Counted from the stretch's first letter, positions 50,401 through 60,859 are shown. The stretch: 64,000 nt of DNA from Streptomyces misionensis (GCF_900104815.1 NZ_FNTD01000004.1:5696001-5760000), one strand, 5' to 3'. Made by a program: numbers and translations. The notes: a model not told the origin generated them from the sequence alone.

Positions 50401-51434
50401 CCGGGCACGACCTCGATCACCGTCACGCCCTGGAGTCCCTCCAGGTTGGACAGGACGGAGTCGGGCGGCAGGGAGACGCCGTCGAGGACGAGGACGATGT
50501 GGGGCTCCTCCAGCAGCGGCGCGCCGCTCGGGTGGAACCGCGGCCGGCCGGCGAGACGGTCGGCCAGCAGGTCCTCCAGCTCGCGGGCGTCGGGGCCGAT
50601 CAGCCGGCGCGAGCCCGCCCCGTCCACGGCGTCCGCCGCCTGCGCGTGCGGCAGCCACTTGACCCACTCCCACTGCGGGAGCGTGTCCCGGCCGGCCGCC
50701 ACGGCGACGATCAGGTCCTCGGGGGAGTGCAGCGCGGCCAGCGAGCCGGTCAGGGCGCGCACACAGGAGCGCGCGGACTCCGCGTCACCGCTGACGGTGA
50801 CGTGGTAGAAGGCGCGCAGCGAGACCGCCATCGGCAGGTCGCCCAGGGTGCCGTGGACGTCGACGAACCGTTCCATGGCCCCCGCCGTGAGCGGTTCCAG
50901 CCGCCCTGCCGGACCGGCCTCGGGGGCGATGAGCGGCGTGGCCAGTTCCTGGGCACCCAGCCCGATGCGCACCTGCGCGAAGTCCTCGTCGCCGGGCCTG
51001 CGTTCCCACACCCGGCTGCCCTCGGCGACCAGCGCCCACAACTGCTCGGGCGAGGGGTGCAGGTAGTACTGCGCGTCGCGCTGGGCCTTGGCGGTGGCCA
51101 CGGCGGCGCTGCGGGTCTGCGACAGGTAGCGCATGTAATCGCGCCGCACATCGGCGAGTTGGCCCTGCGAGCCACGCCGGAAGCGGATCACCATCGCGAT
51201 GGACATGGCGACGGTGGACGCGATCATCACCATGCCCATGATCTTCATGAACGGCTGTCCGTTCGTGAAGAAGAAGACCACCGAGCCACCCATGCCGAGT
51301 GTCGGCAGCAATTGCATGAGGACGCTTTCCTGCGGCCCCCGGGGCAATTCCGGAGGAGGCTGGAGAACGACCTCCCCTGTGGGCACTTCGGACGGCAGCG
51401 CCCGAGGCGGGCGCTTCACGACGATGTGACTCAC
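47469..51434 (-). CDS. eccC: Type VII secretion ATPase EccC (three FtsK/SpoIIIE domains)
   Basis: A 1321-residue motor protein, the EccCa and EccCb parts fused in one chain. Two membrane helices (about 40-90, including FMKIMGMVMIASTVAMSIAM) are followed by an N-terminal domain and three FtsK/SpoIIIE ATPase domains with Walker A motifs GATGSGKSELL (about 471), GGPQSGKSTMM (about 829) and GESESGKSNLL (about 1118). The last domain of EccC proteins binds the C-terminal export signal of WXG100 substrates. I chose the GTG (MSHIVVKRPPRALP, after GGGGAG) over an upstream start that would add 64 unlikely residues. It drives substrate export across the membrane. Confidence 0.95.
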   Translation of the reverse strand: MSHIVVKRPPRALPSEVPTGEVVLQPPPELPRGPQESVLMQLLPTLGMGGSVVFFFTNGQPFMKIMGMVMIASTVAMSIAMVIRFRRGSQGQLADVRRDYMRYLSQTRSAAVATAKAQRDAQYYLHPSPEQLWALVAEGSRVWERRPGDEDFAQVRIGLGAQELATPLIAPEAGPAGRLEPLTAGAMERFVDVHGTLGDLPMAVSLRAFYHVTVSGDAESARSCVRALTGSLAALHSPEDLIVAVAAGRDTLPQWEWVKWLPHAQAADAVDGAGSRRLIGPDARELEDLLADRLAGRPRFHPSGAPLLEEPHIVLVLDGVSLPPDSVLSNLEGLQGVTVIEVVPGEVAAARGDLWIVAQPTALRLESASGEVYEGTPDALSYESAEALARQLAPLRLASGGDDDEPLLANLEFTELLNLGDAASVDPQRTWRPRGLAERLRVPIGVGVDGRPVMLDLKEAAQEGMGPHGLCVGATGSGKSELLRTLVLGLAVTHSSETLNFVLADFKGGATFAGMAQMPHVAAVITNLADDLTLVDRMGDSIRGELNRRQELLRDAGNYANIHDYEKARAAGAPLQPIPSLVLVIDEFSELLTAKPDFIEMFVQIGRIGRSLGVHLLLASQRLEEGRLRGLETYLSYRIGLRTFSAAESRAALGVPDAYELPNVPGSGFLKFGTDEMVRFKAAYVSGVYRSGGRQSASAGGPLPVDRRPVLFTAAAVPVRYAPVPQQRTEPTAQVDDALADTVLDVIVRRLEAQGPAAHRVWLPPLDSPPSLDGLLPKLTAVPGRGLTQPGYEGAGRLVVPVGLVDKPYEQRREPLWLDFSGAAGHLQLLGGPQSGKSTMMRSLICAFALTHTPQEVQFYGLDFGGGGMAAVAGLPHVGGIASRLDPERVRRTVSEVFGVLRRREEYFRTAGIASIQDFRARRERGEISVTDQPWGDVFLVIDGWGNFRTDYDSLEPAVLEIAARGLGYGIHLVLTASRSMEVRANLKDHLMNRLELRLGDTMDSEIDRKVAANVPAGVPGRGVSPQKLHFMAAVPRIDGLTSDTDLADATAALAAEVSRHWQAPGAPQVRMLPRELPAEQLPTGDRFPRQGVAFGIDENDLEPVFVDFEQDPFFLVFGESESGKSNLLRLLITQLTQRYSGDEAKFFVVDNRRSLLDVTPASHLAEYIPMSNAMDHHMVALADLMKRRTPTADVTAQQLRERSWWRGPTVYVVVDDYDLVSTSSGNPLGGLVELLPFARDVGVRFIIARSTAGAGRASFEAFMQRMTELGAQGVVLSGDPSEGDLLGGVRPRPMPAGRGVFVSRRRGKMLVQTGLVDVEY

Positions 51435-51738
51435 TGCTCCCCAATTCCTTTGCCGGGCCCCAAGAATGAGGTCCGTCCCCCGTTGGCGGACGGACGCAGG
51501 CCGCCGCGTGATCCTACTGACTCCACGAATGACCGGTGCGGGGTAGGGTGCCGGGTGTTCGCTTGAGCACACGCGAACACACCCCGCGAACCGGGGTATT
51601 CCGTGCGAGGCGTCTCCGCACGCCACCCCTGGCGGAGCCGGGCGACGCCCTCTGCGTCGATTCTCGGGTGTCCGCCCCGGGGATCGAGCAGGATTTTCAC
51701 ATCACGGGCGCAGAATCATCACTGAGGGGGAGTACGAG
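51435..51738. promoter_or_regulatory. Divergent promoter region between eccC and eccD
   Basis: The 304-bp gap carries no credible gene. It has an 8-bp perfect inverted repeat GTGTTCGC/GCGAACAC (51555-51562 with 51573-51580, 10-nt spacer) that could bind a regulator of both transcription units. Confidence 0.45.
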
Positions 51739-53232
51739 GTGACCACGACGACCACGGGAACAGCGGTGCCCGGCACGGGGTCCGGGTCGGGGCTCGGTTT
51801 CTGCCGGGTCACGATCGTCGCGCCCGACAGCCGGATCGACGTGGCGCTGCCCGACGACATCCCGGTCGCCGACATCTACCCGGAGATCCTCAGGCTCTCC
51901 CGGCAGGAGCCCGCCGAGGGCGCACCGGTCGGCTACCACCTCGTACGCCGGGACGGCACCGTCCTCGACAGCGCGCGGTCCTTCGCCGCGCAGCGGATTC
52001 TCGACGGCGAACTGCTCACCCTGCGCCCCTTCTCCGAGTCGCTGCCGCCGGCCGTCTTCGACGACGTCTCCGAGGCGGTCGCCTCCTCGGTGACCCGGCA
52101 CCGGACCCTGTGGAGCGACGACCTCACCCGTGCCGCCGGCCTCGTCGGCGCGGGCGTCCTGTCGGCCCTGCTCGCCTTCGTCACCTGGCAGGCGGACCCC
52201 GGGCACGACATGCACAGCCTGCCCGGCGTCCTCGCGGGCGTCGCCGCGGTGCTCCTCGTCGTCTTCGCCGCCGTGCGCGGCCGGATCTACGACGACCGGG
52301 GCGCGGCCATCGCCCTGGGCCTCGGCGCCCTGCCCAACGCCGCCGTGGCCGGTTCCGGACTGCTCCCCCTCGCCCACGGCCAGGGCATCGGGAAACTCCA
52401 GTTCCTGCTCGCCTGCGCGGCCGTGCTGCTCGCCGCCGTCGTCCTGACGCTGTGCACACCGGGCGGGGACGCCCCGTTCGTCGCCTTCGTCCTCGCCTCC
52501 GCGCTCGGCCTGCTCACCGTGTTCACGGCCGTCCTCGCGCACTGGACGCCGAAGGAGATCGCCGCCCTGTGCGCGCCCCTCGCGGTCGGCGGCCTCGCCT
52601 TCCTGCCCGGCCTTTCCATGCGCTTCGCCCGGCTGCCCATCGGCTTCGAACCGCCGAACTCCGCCCAGAGCAGCGTCTACGGCACGGAGACCACCGTGCA
52701 GGAGCCGGTCGACACGAAGCGGATCGAGGCCCAGGCCCGCCGCGGTCACGAGATCCTGGTCGGGCTCGTCGCCGGCTGCGCGCTCACCGCCCTCGCCTCG
52801 GCCGCGGTGCTCGGCTTCTCCGACGACATCTGGGCCCAGCTGCTCGCCCTCGCCACGGCCGTGGCGCTCCTCATGCGCGCCCAGCTCTTCCGCTACACCG
52901 GCCAGGTCGCCCCGCTGCTGGCGGCCGGACTCGGCTCGCTCGTCCTGCTCGGTCTCGGCCTGGCGCTCAACCCGCCGCAGTCCATCCTGCGCGACGCCCT
53001 CACCGGCGACCGCTCCGGCCTCGACATCCGCGCCGTCTGGCTCGCCGCCGCGATCGCGGCCGGCACGGCCCTCGTGGCGGCCCTGGGACTCATCGTCCCG
53101 CGCCAGGGCCTGAGCCCCTTCTGGGGCCGGTTCCTGGAGATCGTCGAGGGCTTTGTCCTCCTCACGCTGGTGCCCCTCGCGCTCGCCGTGTTCGACGTGT
53201 ACGCCGCGGCCCGCGCGATGACCAGCAAGTGA
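51739..53232 (+). CDS. eccD: Type VII secretion membrane channel protein EccD
   Basis: A 497-residue protein. The N-terminal YukD-like ubiquitin-fold domain (about 20-105, RVTIVAPDSRIDVALPDDIP) is followed by about eleven transmembrane helices filling the rest. EccD forms most of the membrane vestibule of the ESX core. The GTG start follows GAGGGGGAG. It is divergent from eccC and followed by the beta-propeller gene 65 bp on. Confidence 0.9.
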   Translation: MTTTTTGTAVPGTGSGSGLGFCRVTIVAPDSRIDVALPDDIPVADIYPEILRLSRQEPAEGAPVGYHLVRRDGTVLDSARSFAAQRILDGELLTLRPFSESLPPAVFDDVSEAVASSVTRHRTLWSDDLTRAAGLVGAGVLSALLAFVTWQADPGHDMHSLPGVLAGVAAVLLVVFAAVRGRIYDDRGAAIALGLGALPNAAVAGSGLLPLAHGQGIGKLQFLLACAAVLLAAVVLTLCTPGGDAPFVAFVLASALGLLTVFTAVLAHWTPKEIAALCAPLAVGGLAFLPGLSMRFARLPIGFEPPNSAQSSVYGTETTVQEPVDTKRIEAQARRGHEILVGLVAGCALTALASAAVLGFSDDIWAQLLALATAVALLMRAQLFRYTGQVAPLLAAGLGSLVLLGLGLALNPPQSILRDALTGDRSGLDIRAVWLAAAIAAGTALVAALGLIVPRQGLSPFWGRFLEIVEGFVLLTLVPLALAVFDVYAAARAMTSK

Positions 53233-53297
53233 CCTGAGGCACCGCCCCGTCGGCCCGCCCGCCCCCGCGGGGGCGGCCAAGAGAAGGATCTCGCAGC

Positions 53298-54794
53298 GTG
53301 AGCTTCGGCCCGCCCCCGTCCATGTACACACAGTCGGCGCTGGCCGCCGACCAGTCGCGCGGCCGGCGCCGCCGACGCCTCCTGGGCGTGCTCGCGGCGG
53401 TCGTCGCGGTCGTGCTGTGCGCCGGCGCGGGGCTGCTCTGGTACCACTCGTCGGGCGACGCGGGGCACGCCGGCGCCAAGGCGGCGAAGCAGGCCCCGGG
53501 CGACGTGCGCGACGGCCGCGAGAGCGTGGAGAAGGCGCCCGTCTCCCCGGAGGGGCAGATCGTCGTCGACCACGAGGAGAACATCCTCGCCAACAAGTTC
53601 CGGTACGCGCCCGGGACCTGGGCCACGGACAAGATCGTCGCCCGGACCGTCGCCAACTGGATCGCGGGCTACAAGATCGGTGGCTCGCTGGACACCGACA
53701 ACCGGGCCTGGAAGCTGGACCTCGACGGCCCCGTCTGCGCCGTCAGCCGCGACGTCACGGTCGACGGCCGGACCCCGGTCGTGATCCAGACCTCGGGAAG
53801 CTCCTGCGACCAGGTGCTCATGGTCGACCTGAACACCGGCAAGAAGCTCTGGCAGCGCAAGATACCGTCGTCCGAGTTCGCCTACGTCACCAACACCAAC
53901 GTCGCCCTGACCCGGGGGGTCGTGGCCATCGCCTGGGGGCAGGGCTCGGCGGCGTACGACACGGACAGCGGCAAGCGGCTGTGGAACACCACCCTCGCCA
54001 CCTCGCAGTGCCACGACGCGGGCTACGCCGGCGGCCCCGCGCTGCTGGCCCTGGTCACCTGCAAGCAGGCCGGCGAGCGCACCTACCGGGTGGAGAAGCT
54101 CGCACCGCGCACCGGCAAGGTCGCGTGGAGCTACTCGGTCAGCAAGGGCGTCCAGGAGGTCTTCCTGCCGTCCTCCGACCCGCCCGTGCTCGCCGTCGCC
54201 GCCGGGGACGTCCTGGTCACCGACCTGATCACCCTGGACCCCGGGAACGGCGAGCGGCTGGCCACCATCTCGCTGAAGAAGTACGAGCCCTACTGCGATC
54301 CGGAGACCTCCGGCTTCTTCGGCGTCGTCGACAAGTGCTCCGGCATCGTGGCCGGCCGCGACCGGGTCTTCGTCAGGAGCAAGGACTCCGACGACCCCTT
54401 CAAGCCGGCGAACCACATCACGGCGTTCGACGTCCGCAAGGGCACCGCCGTGGCCACGTTCAGCGGCCGCACATTCCAGTCGGTCCTCCCCGTCCGCATG
54501 AACGGCGACGACCTGATCGTCTACCGCAGCAGCATGGACGAGGTGCAGCCCGCGGCCATCGTCGACTGGAACCCGCGCACCGGCAAGGAGACCCCGTTCC
54601 TCCTGTTCCGCCTGCCGACGGAGGAGGACAGGACGTTCGACGGGAAGGTGGAGGACGACCCGGAGTTCTCGGTCCTGCTCTACGAGCACGGCCGCGCCTT
54701 CTTCGCCCCCTACCGGCTGGAGCGCGAGGACCCGAGGAAGGCGGGCCCGGTCATCTCGGTGTTCGGCGTCGGCACCGCCGGCCTCAAGCACTGA
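53298..54794 (+). CDS. Membrane-anchored PQQ-like beta-propeller protein of the ESX locus
   Basis: A 498-residue type II membrane protein. A short cytoplasmic basic region (RGRRRRRLLG) and one helix (about 30-50, VLAAVVAVVLCAGAGLLW) precede an outside domain with repeated propeller-like strands: DLNTGKKLWQRKI, DTDSGKRLWNTTL, APRTGKVAWSYSV and DPGNGERLATISL. The G-K-x-x-W pattern is that of PQQ-type repeats, here without visible cofactor residues. Several cysteines could pair. It probably binds or scaffolds on the outer face of the ESX apparatus. It is linked to eccD; the function is unknown. The GTG has GAGAAGGA upstream. Confidence 0.7.
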   Translation: MSFGPPPSMYTQSALAADQSRGRRRRRLLGVLAAVVAVVLCAGAGLLWYHSSGDAGHAGAKAAKQAPGDVRDGRESVEKAPVSPEGQIVVDHEENILANKFRYAPGTWATDKIVARTVANWIAGYKIGGSLDTDNRAWKLDLDGPVCAVSRDVTVDGRTPVVIQTSGSSCDQVLMVDLNTGKKLWQRKIPSSEFAYVTNTNVALTRGVVAIAWGQGSAAYDTDSGKRLWNTTLATSQCHDAGYAGGPALLALVTCKQAGERTYRVEKLAPRTGKVAWSYSVSKGVQEVFLPSSDPPVLAVAAGDVLVTDLITLDPGNGERLATISLKKYEPYCDPETSGFFGVVDKCSGIVAGRDRVFVRSKDSDDPFKPANHITAFDVRKGTAVATFSGRTFQSVLPVRMNGDDLIVYRSSMDEVQPAAIVDWNPRTGKETPFLLFRLPTEEDRTFDGKVEDDPEFSVLLYEHGRAFFAPYRLEREDPRKAGPVISVFGVGTAGLKH

Positions 54795-54810
54795 CCCCCG
54801 GCGCGCGAAA

Positions 54811-54835
54811 GGGGCGGCACAACGCGTGCCGCCCC
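54811..54835. terminator. Terminator between the propeller gene and bldB
   Basis: A 10-bp stem GGGGCGGCAC/GTGCCGCCCC (54811-54820 with 54826-54835) and a 5-nt loop lie between the convergent genes. Confidence 0.7.
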
Positions 54836-54847
54836 CTCCCGGACCAC

Positions 54848-55141
54848 CTACCGCGCCTCGGGTCCCCCGTCGTGCGCCATGGGCTTCAGGTCGAACTCGC
54901 CGTCCCGCGCCCCCAGCACGAACGCCCGCCACTCCGCCTCCGTGTAGCGGAGCACCGTGTCCGGGTCGAGGGAGGAACGCATCGCGACGGCCCCTTCGGG
55001 GAGGTACGCGATCTCCACGCGCTCCTCGTGCTCCTCGGTGCCCGGGGCGCAGTGCCACTCGACGTCCGAGATGTCGAGCGCGTACAGCTCGTCGCGCTCG
55101 CGCTCCTTGCGTGCCTTGATCTCCGCTTCCGTCTCCGCCAT
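54848..55141 (-). CDS. bldB: BldB-like DUF397-type developmental protein
   Basis: A 97-residue acidic, cytoplasmic protein. It has the layout of Streptomyces BldB: a charged helical N-terminus (EIKARKERERDELYALDIS) followed by a small beta-rich part, with AVAMRSSLDPDTVLRYTEAE resembling the DUF397 fold. BldB is required for aerial growth and antibiotic production in S. coelicolor. The 97-98 residue length and the position beside the ESX locus and rpsO-pnp support the call. No helix-turn-helix is visible. The ATG has GGAAGGGG upstream. Confidence 0.78.
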   Translation of the reverse strand: MAETEAEIKARKERERDELYALDISDVEWHCAPGTEEHEERVEIAYLPEGAVAMRSSLDPDTVLRYTEAEWRAFVLGARDGEFDLKPMAHDGGPEAR

Positions 55142-55409
55142 GGTGCGGCGACCCCTTCCCGACGTTTGCGTACGGTCCCGGCGCTCACCCTAGTGGCCGC
55201 GGGCGCTCCCGCGGGGACGCTCGGCGACCGGGGGAAAGAGGCCGGCCGCCGCCTGGTACCCTGAGTGACGGCCGTTCGTGTACGCACCCCCGGAGCCCCG
55301 TGCCCTGGAGGTCGCGCGCAGCGGATCCCCGCCTCCCGAGTAACGGAAGCTCTCCCGAGATGTAGACCGGGGGCACTCGGTGGCTCTCAACAGACTATGA
55401 GGAGTACGC
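55142..55409 (+). promoter_or_regulatory. bldB/rpsO divergent promoter and rpsO leader
   Basis: A 268-bp gap with no gene. TACCCT near 55256-55261, before the long leader, is the best -10 candidate for rpsO. AGGAG lies just before the rpsO start. rpsO mRNAs are often autoregulated by S15 in other bacteria. Confidence 0.4.
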
Positions 55410-55697
55410 GTGTCGCTCGACGCCGCTACGAAGAAGCAGATCATCGCCGAGTTCGGTACCAAGGAGGGTGACACCGGCTCCCCCGAGGTCCAGGTCGCTC
55501 TGCTGTCCCGTCGGATCTCCGACCTGACCGAGCACCTCAAGACCCACAAGCACGACCACCACAGCCGTCGTGGCCTGCTGATCCTGGTCGGTCAGCGCCG
55601 TCGCCTGCTGCAGTACCTGGCGAAGAAGGACATCCAGCGCTTCCGTGCGCTGGTCGACCGCCTCGGCATCCGCCGCGGTGCGGCGGGCGCCAAGTAA
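55410..55697 (+). CDS. rpsO: 30S ribosomal protein S15
   Basis: A 95-residue ribosomal protein with the S15 signature [40 protein letters not shown] and [13 protein letters not shown]. The C-terminus is a few residues longer than E. coli S15. It binds 16S rRNA early in 30S assembly. The GTG follows GAGGAG. It forms the conserved rpsO-pnp pair with the next gene, separated by a processing hairpin. Confidence 0.97.
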   Translation: MSLDAATKKQIIAEFGTKEGDTGSPEVQVALLSRRISDLTEHLKTHKHDHHSRRGLLILVGQRRRLLQYLAKKDIQRFRALVDRLGIRRGAAGAK

Positions 55698-55709
55698 GGA
55701 CGCCGTGAG

Positions 55710-55748
55710 GGGAGCGGTTCCCGGCAGGACTCGGGGACCGCTCCCTTT
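55710..55748 (+). terminator. rpsO-pnp intergenic hairpin (terminator / RNase III site)
   Basis: A 13-bp stem with one G-T pair (55710-55722 with 55733-55745), a 10-nt loop and a following TTT lie 12 bp after rpsO. In Streptomyces the rpsO-pnp intergenic hairpin is an established site of termination and RNase III cleavage. Confidence 0.75.
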
Positions 55749-55993
55749 GCTGTACGTGCGGAAACGTGCGCGGTGTCACTCACGCTTTGTAGTGTGGTAG
55801 CACAACGCATTACGTACGACACAGAACGAGGAGAAGCGCACCACGCCGCCGCCGGTCCTCGGTAGTGGCCCCCGGGGGGAAGCGAGCCCCGGGTGCTTCG
55901 ATCGAAGACCGGCCCGCACAGCAGGCGCGCTTCTCCACCACCGTCCCCCTGCCACACGGGCAGTCCCGGGACGAAGACGAGGAGAAAACGCTA

Positions 55994-58210
55994 GTGGAGA
56001 ACGAGACCCACTACGCCGAGGCCGTCATCGACAATGGCGCCTTCGGTACCCGCACCATCCGTTTCGAGACGGGCCGCCTGGCCAAGCAGGCCGCCGGCTC
56101 CGCCGTGGCGTACCTGGACGACGACACCATGGTGCTGTCGGCCACCACCGCCTCCAAGAACCCCAAGGACCAGCTCGACTTCTTCCCCCTCACGGTGGAC
56201 GTCGAGGAGCGGATGTACGCCGCCGGCAAGATCCCCGGCAGCTTCTTCCGCCGCGAGGGCCGGCCGAGCGAGGACGCGATCCTCACCTGCCGCCTGATCG
56301 ACCGTCCGCTGCGCCCGTCCTTCAAGAAGGGCCTGCGCAACGAGATCCAGGTCGTCTGCACGGTCATGGCGCTCAACCCCGACCACCTGTACGACGTCGT
56401 CGCGATCAACGCCGCGTCCGCGTCCACCCAGCTGGCCGGCCTGCCCTTCTCCGGCCCGATCGGCGGCGTCCGCGTCGCGCTGATCCGCGGCCAGTGGGTG
56501 GCCTTCCCGACGCACACCGAGCTCGAGGACGCCGTCTTCGACATGGTCGTCGCGGGCCGCGTCCTGGAGGACGGCGACGTCGCGATCATGATGGTCGAGG
56601 CCGAGGCCACCGAGAAGACCATCAAGCTGGTCGAGGACGGCTCCGAGGCGCCGACCGAGGAGGTCGTGGCCGCCGGTCTGGAGGCCGCGAAGCCGTTCAT
56701 CAAGGTCCTGTGCCGCGCCCAGTCCGACCTCGCCGCCAAGGCCGCCAAGCCGACCGGCGAGTTCCCGATCTTCCTGGACTACCAGGACGACGTCCTGGAG
56801 GCGCTGACCGCCGCGGTCAAGCCCGAGCTCGCCCAGGCGCTCACCATCGCCGGCAAGCAGGAGCGCGAGGCCGAGCTGGACCGCGTCAAGGGTCTGGCCG
56901 CCGAGAAGCTGCTGCCCGAGTTCGAGGGCCGCGAGAAGGAGATCTCCGCCGCGTACCGCTCGCTGACCAAGGCCCTGGTCCGCGAGCGCGTCATCAAGGA
57001 GAAGAAGCGCATCGACGGCCGCGGTGTCACCGACATCCGCACCCTGGCCGCCGAGGTCGAGGCCATCCCGCGGGTGCACGGCTCCGCGCTGTTCGAGCGT
57101 GGCGAGACCCAGATCCTGGGCGTCACCACCCTCAACATGCTCCGCATGGAGCAGCAGCTGGACACCCTCTCCCCGGTGACCCGCAAGCGCTACATGCACA
57201 ACTACAACTTCCCGCCGTACTCCACCGGCGAGACCGGCCGCGTCGGCTCCCCGAAGCGCCGCGAGATCGGCCACGGCGCCCTCGCCGAGCGCGCGCTCGT
57301 GCCGGTGCTGCCGACCCGCGAGGAGTTCCCCTACGCGATCCGCCAGGTGTCCGAGGCCCTCGGCTCCAACGGTTCGACGTCCATGGGCTCCGTCTGCGCC
57401 TCCACCATGTCGCTGCTGAACGCCGGTGTGCCGCTGAAGGCCCCGGTCGCCGGTATCGCCATGGGTCTGATCTCCCAGGAGATCGACGGCGAGACGCACT
57501 ACGTCACCCTCACCGACATCCTCGGTGCGGAGGACGCCTTCGGCGACATGGACTTCAAGGTCGCCGGCACCAAGGACTTCGTGACCGCCCTCCAGCTCGA
57601 CACCAAGCTGGACGGCATCCCGGCCTCCGTCCTGGCCGCGGCCCTCAAGCAGGCCCGCGACGCCCGCCTGCACATCCTCGACGTGATGATGGAGGCCATC
57701 GACCGGCCCGACGAGATGAGCCCGCACGCCCCGCGGATCATCACCGTCAAGATCCCGGTCGACAAGATCGGTGAGGTCATCGGCCCCAAGGGCAAGATGA
57801 TCAACCAGATCCAGGAGGACACCGGCGCCGAGATCACCATCGAGGACGATGGCACGATCTACATCGGTGCCGCCGACGGCCCCTCCGCCGAGGCCGCCCG
57901 CGCCACGATCAACGGCATCGCCAACCCGACGATGCCCGAGGTCGGGGAGCGCTACCTCGGTACGGTCGTCAAGACGACCACCTTCGGTGCGTTCGTCTCC
58001 CTGCTGCCCGGCAAGGACGGTCTGCTGCACATCTCGCAGATCCGCAAGCTCGCCGGCGGCAAGCGCGTGGAGAACGTCGAGGACGTCCTCGGCGTGGGCC
58101 AGAAGGTCCAGGTCGAGATCGCCGAGATCGACTCCCGCGGCAAGCTGTCCCTCGTCCCGGTGATCGAGGGCGAGGACGGCGACGAGGCGAAGGACGACGC
58201 CGAGCAGTGA
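55994..58210 (+). CDS. pnp: Polyribonucleotide nucleotidyltransferase (PNPase)
   Basis: A 738-residue phosphorolytic 3'-5' exoribonuclease that also adds 3' tails in Streptomyces. Two RNase PH domains (including [20 protein letters not shown], and about residues 330-540) flank a helical linker. A KH domain follows ([18 protein letters not shown], near 595) and then an S1 domain ([20 protein letters not shown], near 655). It is likely trimeric in the cytoplasm. The GTG ([11 protein letters not shown]) follows GAGGAGA; upstream frames are not conserved. It overlaps the next gene by GTGA. Confidence 0.96.
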   Translation: MENETHYAEAVIDNGAFGTRTIRFETGRLAKQAAGSAVAYLDDDTMVLSATTASKNPKDQLDFFPLTVDVEERMYAAGKIPGSFFRREGRPSEDAILTCRLIDRPLRPSFKKGLRNEIQVVCTVMALNPDHLYDVVAINAASASTQLAGLPFSGPIGGVRVALIRGQWVAFPTHTELEDAVFDMVVAGRVLEDGDVAIMMVEAEATEKTIKLVEDGSEAPTEEVVAAGLEAAKPFIKVLCRAQSDLAAKAAKPTGEFPIFLDYQDDVLEALTAAVKPELAQALTIAGKQEREAELDRVKGLAAEKLLPEFEGREKEISAAYRSLTKALVRERVIKEKKRIDGRGVTDIRTLAAEVEAIPRVHGSALFERGETQILGVTTLNMLRMEQQLDTLSPVTRKRYMHNYNFPPYSTGETGRVGSPKRREIGHGALAERALVPVLPTREEFPYAIRQVSEALGSNGSTSMGSVCASTMSLLNAGVPLKAPVAGIAMGLISQEIDGETHYVTLTDILGAEDAFGDMDFKVAGTKDFVTALQLDTKLDGIPASVLAAALKQARDARLHILDVMMEAIDRPDEMSPHAPRIITVKIPVDKIGEVIGPKGKMINQIQEDTGAEITIEDDGTIYIGAADGPSAEAARATINGIANPTMPEVGERYLGTVVKTTTFGAFVSLLPGKDGLLHISQIRKLAGGKRVENVEDVLGVGQKVQVEIAEIDSRGKLSLVPVIEGEDGDEAKDDAEQ

Positions 58211-59586
58211 CGTCCCGTGGCTCGAAGGTGACGGCCCGCTCCTCTTCGGAGGCGCGGGCCGTCGCCCGTACCCAAACCCTGATCAAGGGCACCGGCGGCA
58301 TCGGCACCGTCCGCAAGACCACCCTCCCGGGGGGCCTGCGCGTCGTCACCGAAACCCTGCCGTCGGTCCGCTCCGCCACCTTCGGCATCTGGGCCCACGT
58401 CGGCTCGCGTGACGAGACCCCCGCCCTGAACGGCGCGACGCACTACCTGGAGCACCTGCTCTTCAAGGGCACCGAGCGCCGCTCCGCGCTGGACATCTCC
58501 GCCGCCATCGACGCCGTCGGCGGCGAGATGAACGCGTTCACGGCCAAGGAGTACACGTGCTACTACGCACGGGTGCTCGACACCGACCTGCCGCTCGCCA
58601 TCGACGTCGTCTGCGACATGCTGACCGGCTCGCTCATCGTCGAGGAGGACGTCGACGTCGAACGCGGCGCCATCCTCGAAGAGATCGCGATGACCGAGGA
58701 CGACCCCGGCGACTGCGTGCACGACCTGTTCGCGCACACCATGTTCGGGAACAACGCCCTCGGCCGCCCGGTCCTCGGCACCGTGGACACCGTCAACGCC
58801 CTCACCGCCGACCGCATCCGCCGCTTCTACCGCAAGCACTACGACCCCACCCACCTGGTGGTCGCCTGCGCCGGCAACGTCGACCACAACAAGGTCGTAC
58901 GACAGGTCCGCGCGGCCTTCGAGAAGGCGGGCGCGCTGAAGAACCCGGACGCGCAGCCCATCGCCCCGCGCCACGGCAGCCGTACCATCCGGACCTTCGG
59001 CAAGGTGGAACTGCTCGGCCGCAAGACCGAGCAGGCGCACGTCGTGCTCGGCATGCCGGGCCTCGCCCGCACCGACGACCGCCGCTGGGCCATGGGCGTC
59101 CTCAACACCGCCCTCGGCGGCGGGATGTCCTCGCGGCTCTTCCAGGAGGTCCGGGAGAAGCGCGGCCTCGCCTACAGCGTGTACTCGTACACGTCCGGCT
59201 TCGCCGACTGCGGCCTGTTCGGCGTCTACGCCGGCTGCCGTCCCAGCCAGGTGCACGACGTGCTGCGGATCTGCCGCGACGAACTCGACCACGTGGCCGC
59301 CAACGGGCTGACCGACGACGAGATCACCCGCGCCATCGGCCAGTTGCGGGGCTCCACCGTCCTCGGCCTGGAGGACACCGGCGCGCTGATGAACCGTATC
59401 GGCAAGAGCGAGCTGTGCTGGGGCGAGCAGATGTCGGTGGACGACATGCTGGCGAAGATAGCCGCGGTCACCCCGGACGAGGTGCGCTCGGTCGCCCGCG
59501 ACATCCTGGGCAGGCGTCCGTCGCTGTCGGTCATCGGCCCGCTGAAGGACAAACAGGCCGCGCGACTGCACGACGCCGTCGCCTGA
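58207..59586 (+). CDS. M16-family zinc metallopeptidase
   Basis: A 459-residue peptidase. The inverted zinc motif H79-Y-L-E-H83 ([12 protein letters not shown]) lies near the N-terminus, with downstream Glu residues ([12 protein letters not shown]) as the further metal ligand. The C-terminal half is the inactive-type partner domain ([19 protein letters not shown]). It is translationally coupled to pnp (GTGA). Relatives process peptides or small secreted proteins; the substrate is unknown. The pnp-M16-dapB order is common in actinobacteria. Confidence 0.9.
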   Translation: MTSRGSKVTARSSSEARAVARTQTLIKGTGGIGTVRKTTLPGGLRVVTETLPSVRSATFGIWAHVGSRDETPALNGATHYLEHLLFKGTERRSALDISAAIDAVGGEMNAFTAKEYTCYYARVLDTDLPLAIDVVCDMLTGSLIVEEDVDVERGAILEEIAMTEDDPGDCVHDLFAHTMFGNNALGRPVLGTVDTVNALTADRIRRFYRKHYDPTHLVVACAGNVDHNKVVRQVRAAFEKAGALKNPDAQPIAPRHGSRTIRTFGKVELLGRKTEQAHVVLGMPGLARTDDRRWAMGVLNTALGGGMSSRLFQEVREKRGLAYSVYSYTSGFADCGLFGVYAGCRPSQVHDVLRICRDELDHVAANGLTDDEITRAIGQLRGSTVLGLEDTGALMNRIGKSELCWGEQMSVDDMLAKIAAVTPDEVRSVARDILGRRPSLSVIGPLKDKQAARLHDAVA

Positions 59587-60390
<804 letters not shown>

Positions 60391-60403
60391 GACGGTCCCT
60401 GCG

Positions 60404-60859
60404 ATGCGCGCGAAGATCAACTACCTCATCACGGCCGCCGTCCTGGTCTTCTACTTCGTCCTGGTCGGCAGCCGCGGTGTGCTGCTCATCGAGACCGGTA
60501 CGGTCCTCACCGTGACCTTCGGGGTCGCGGTGCTGATCCTGCCGGTCATCGGGCTGTGGTTCCTGTGGAAGAACACCCAGTTCGTCCGCCGGGCCAACCA
60601 GCTCGCCGCCGAACTCGACGCCGAGGGTGGCCTGCCCGTGGACGAGCTGCGGCGCACCCCCGGCGGCCGGATCGACCGCGACTCGGCCGACGAGGTCTTC
60701 GCCAAGCGCAAGGCCGAGACCGAGTCCGCCCCGGACGACTGGCGCTGCTGGTTCCGGCTGGCCGTGGCCTACCACGACGCCCGGGACACCCCCCGCGCCC
60801 GCAAGGCCATGCAACGGGCGATCGCCCTGCACGCGGGCCGCACGCCGACGGACGCCTGA
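60404..60859 (+). CDS. Small membrane protein with a TPR-like C-terminal region
   Basis: A 151-residue protein with two N-terminal transmembrane helices (YLITAAVLVFYFVLVGSRG and LTVTFGVAVLILPVIGLWFL). A cytoplasmic part follows with WRCWFRLAVAYHDARDTPRA, which resembles one TPR unit. I do not recognise a family with known function. It follows dapB by 13 bp, so it is probably co-transcribed, as in other Streptomyces. The ATG start lacks a strong ribosome binding site. Confidence 0.75.
   Translation: MRAKINYLITAAVLVFYFVLVGSRGVLLIETGTVLTVTFGVAVLILPVIGLWFLWKNTQFVRRANQLAAELDAEGGLPVDELRRTPGGRIDRDSADEVFAKRKAETESAPDDWRCWFRLAVAYHDARDTPRARKAMQRAIALHAGRTPTDA

Noticed and set aside
47295..51566. 1423-codon plus-strand frame antisense to eccC
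   Set aside because: The minus strand encodes EccC with three Walker A motifs. The antisense frame is His/Arg-rich with no recognisable domain.
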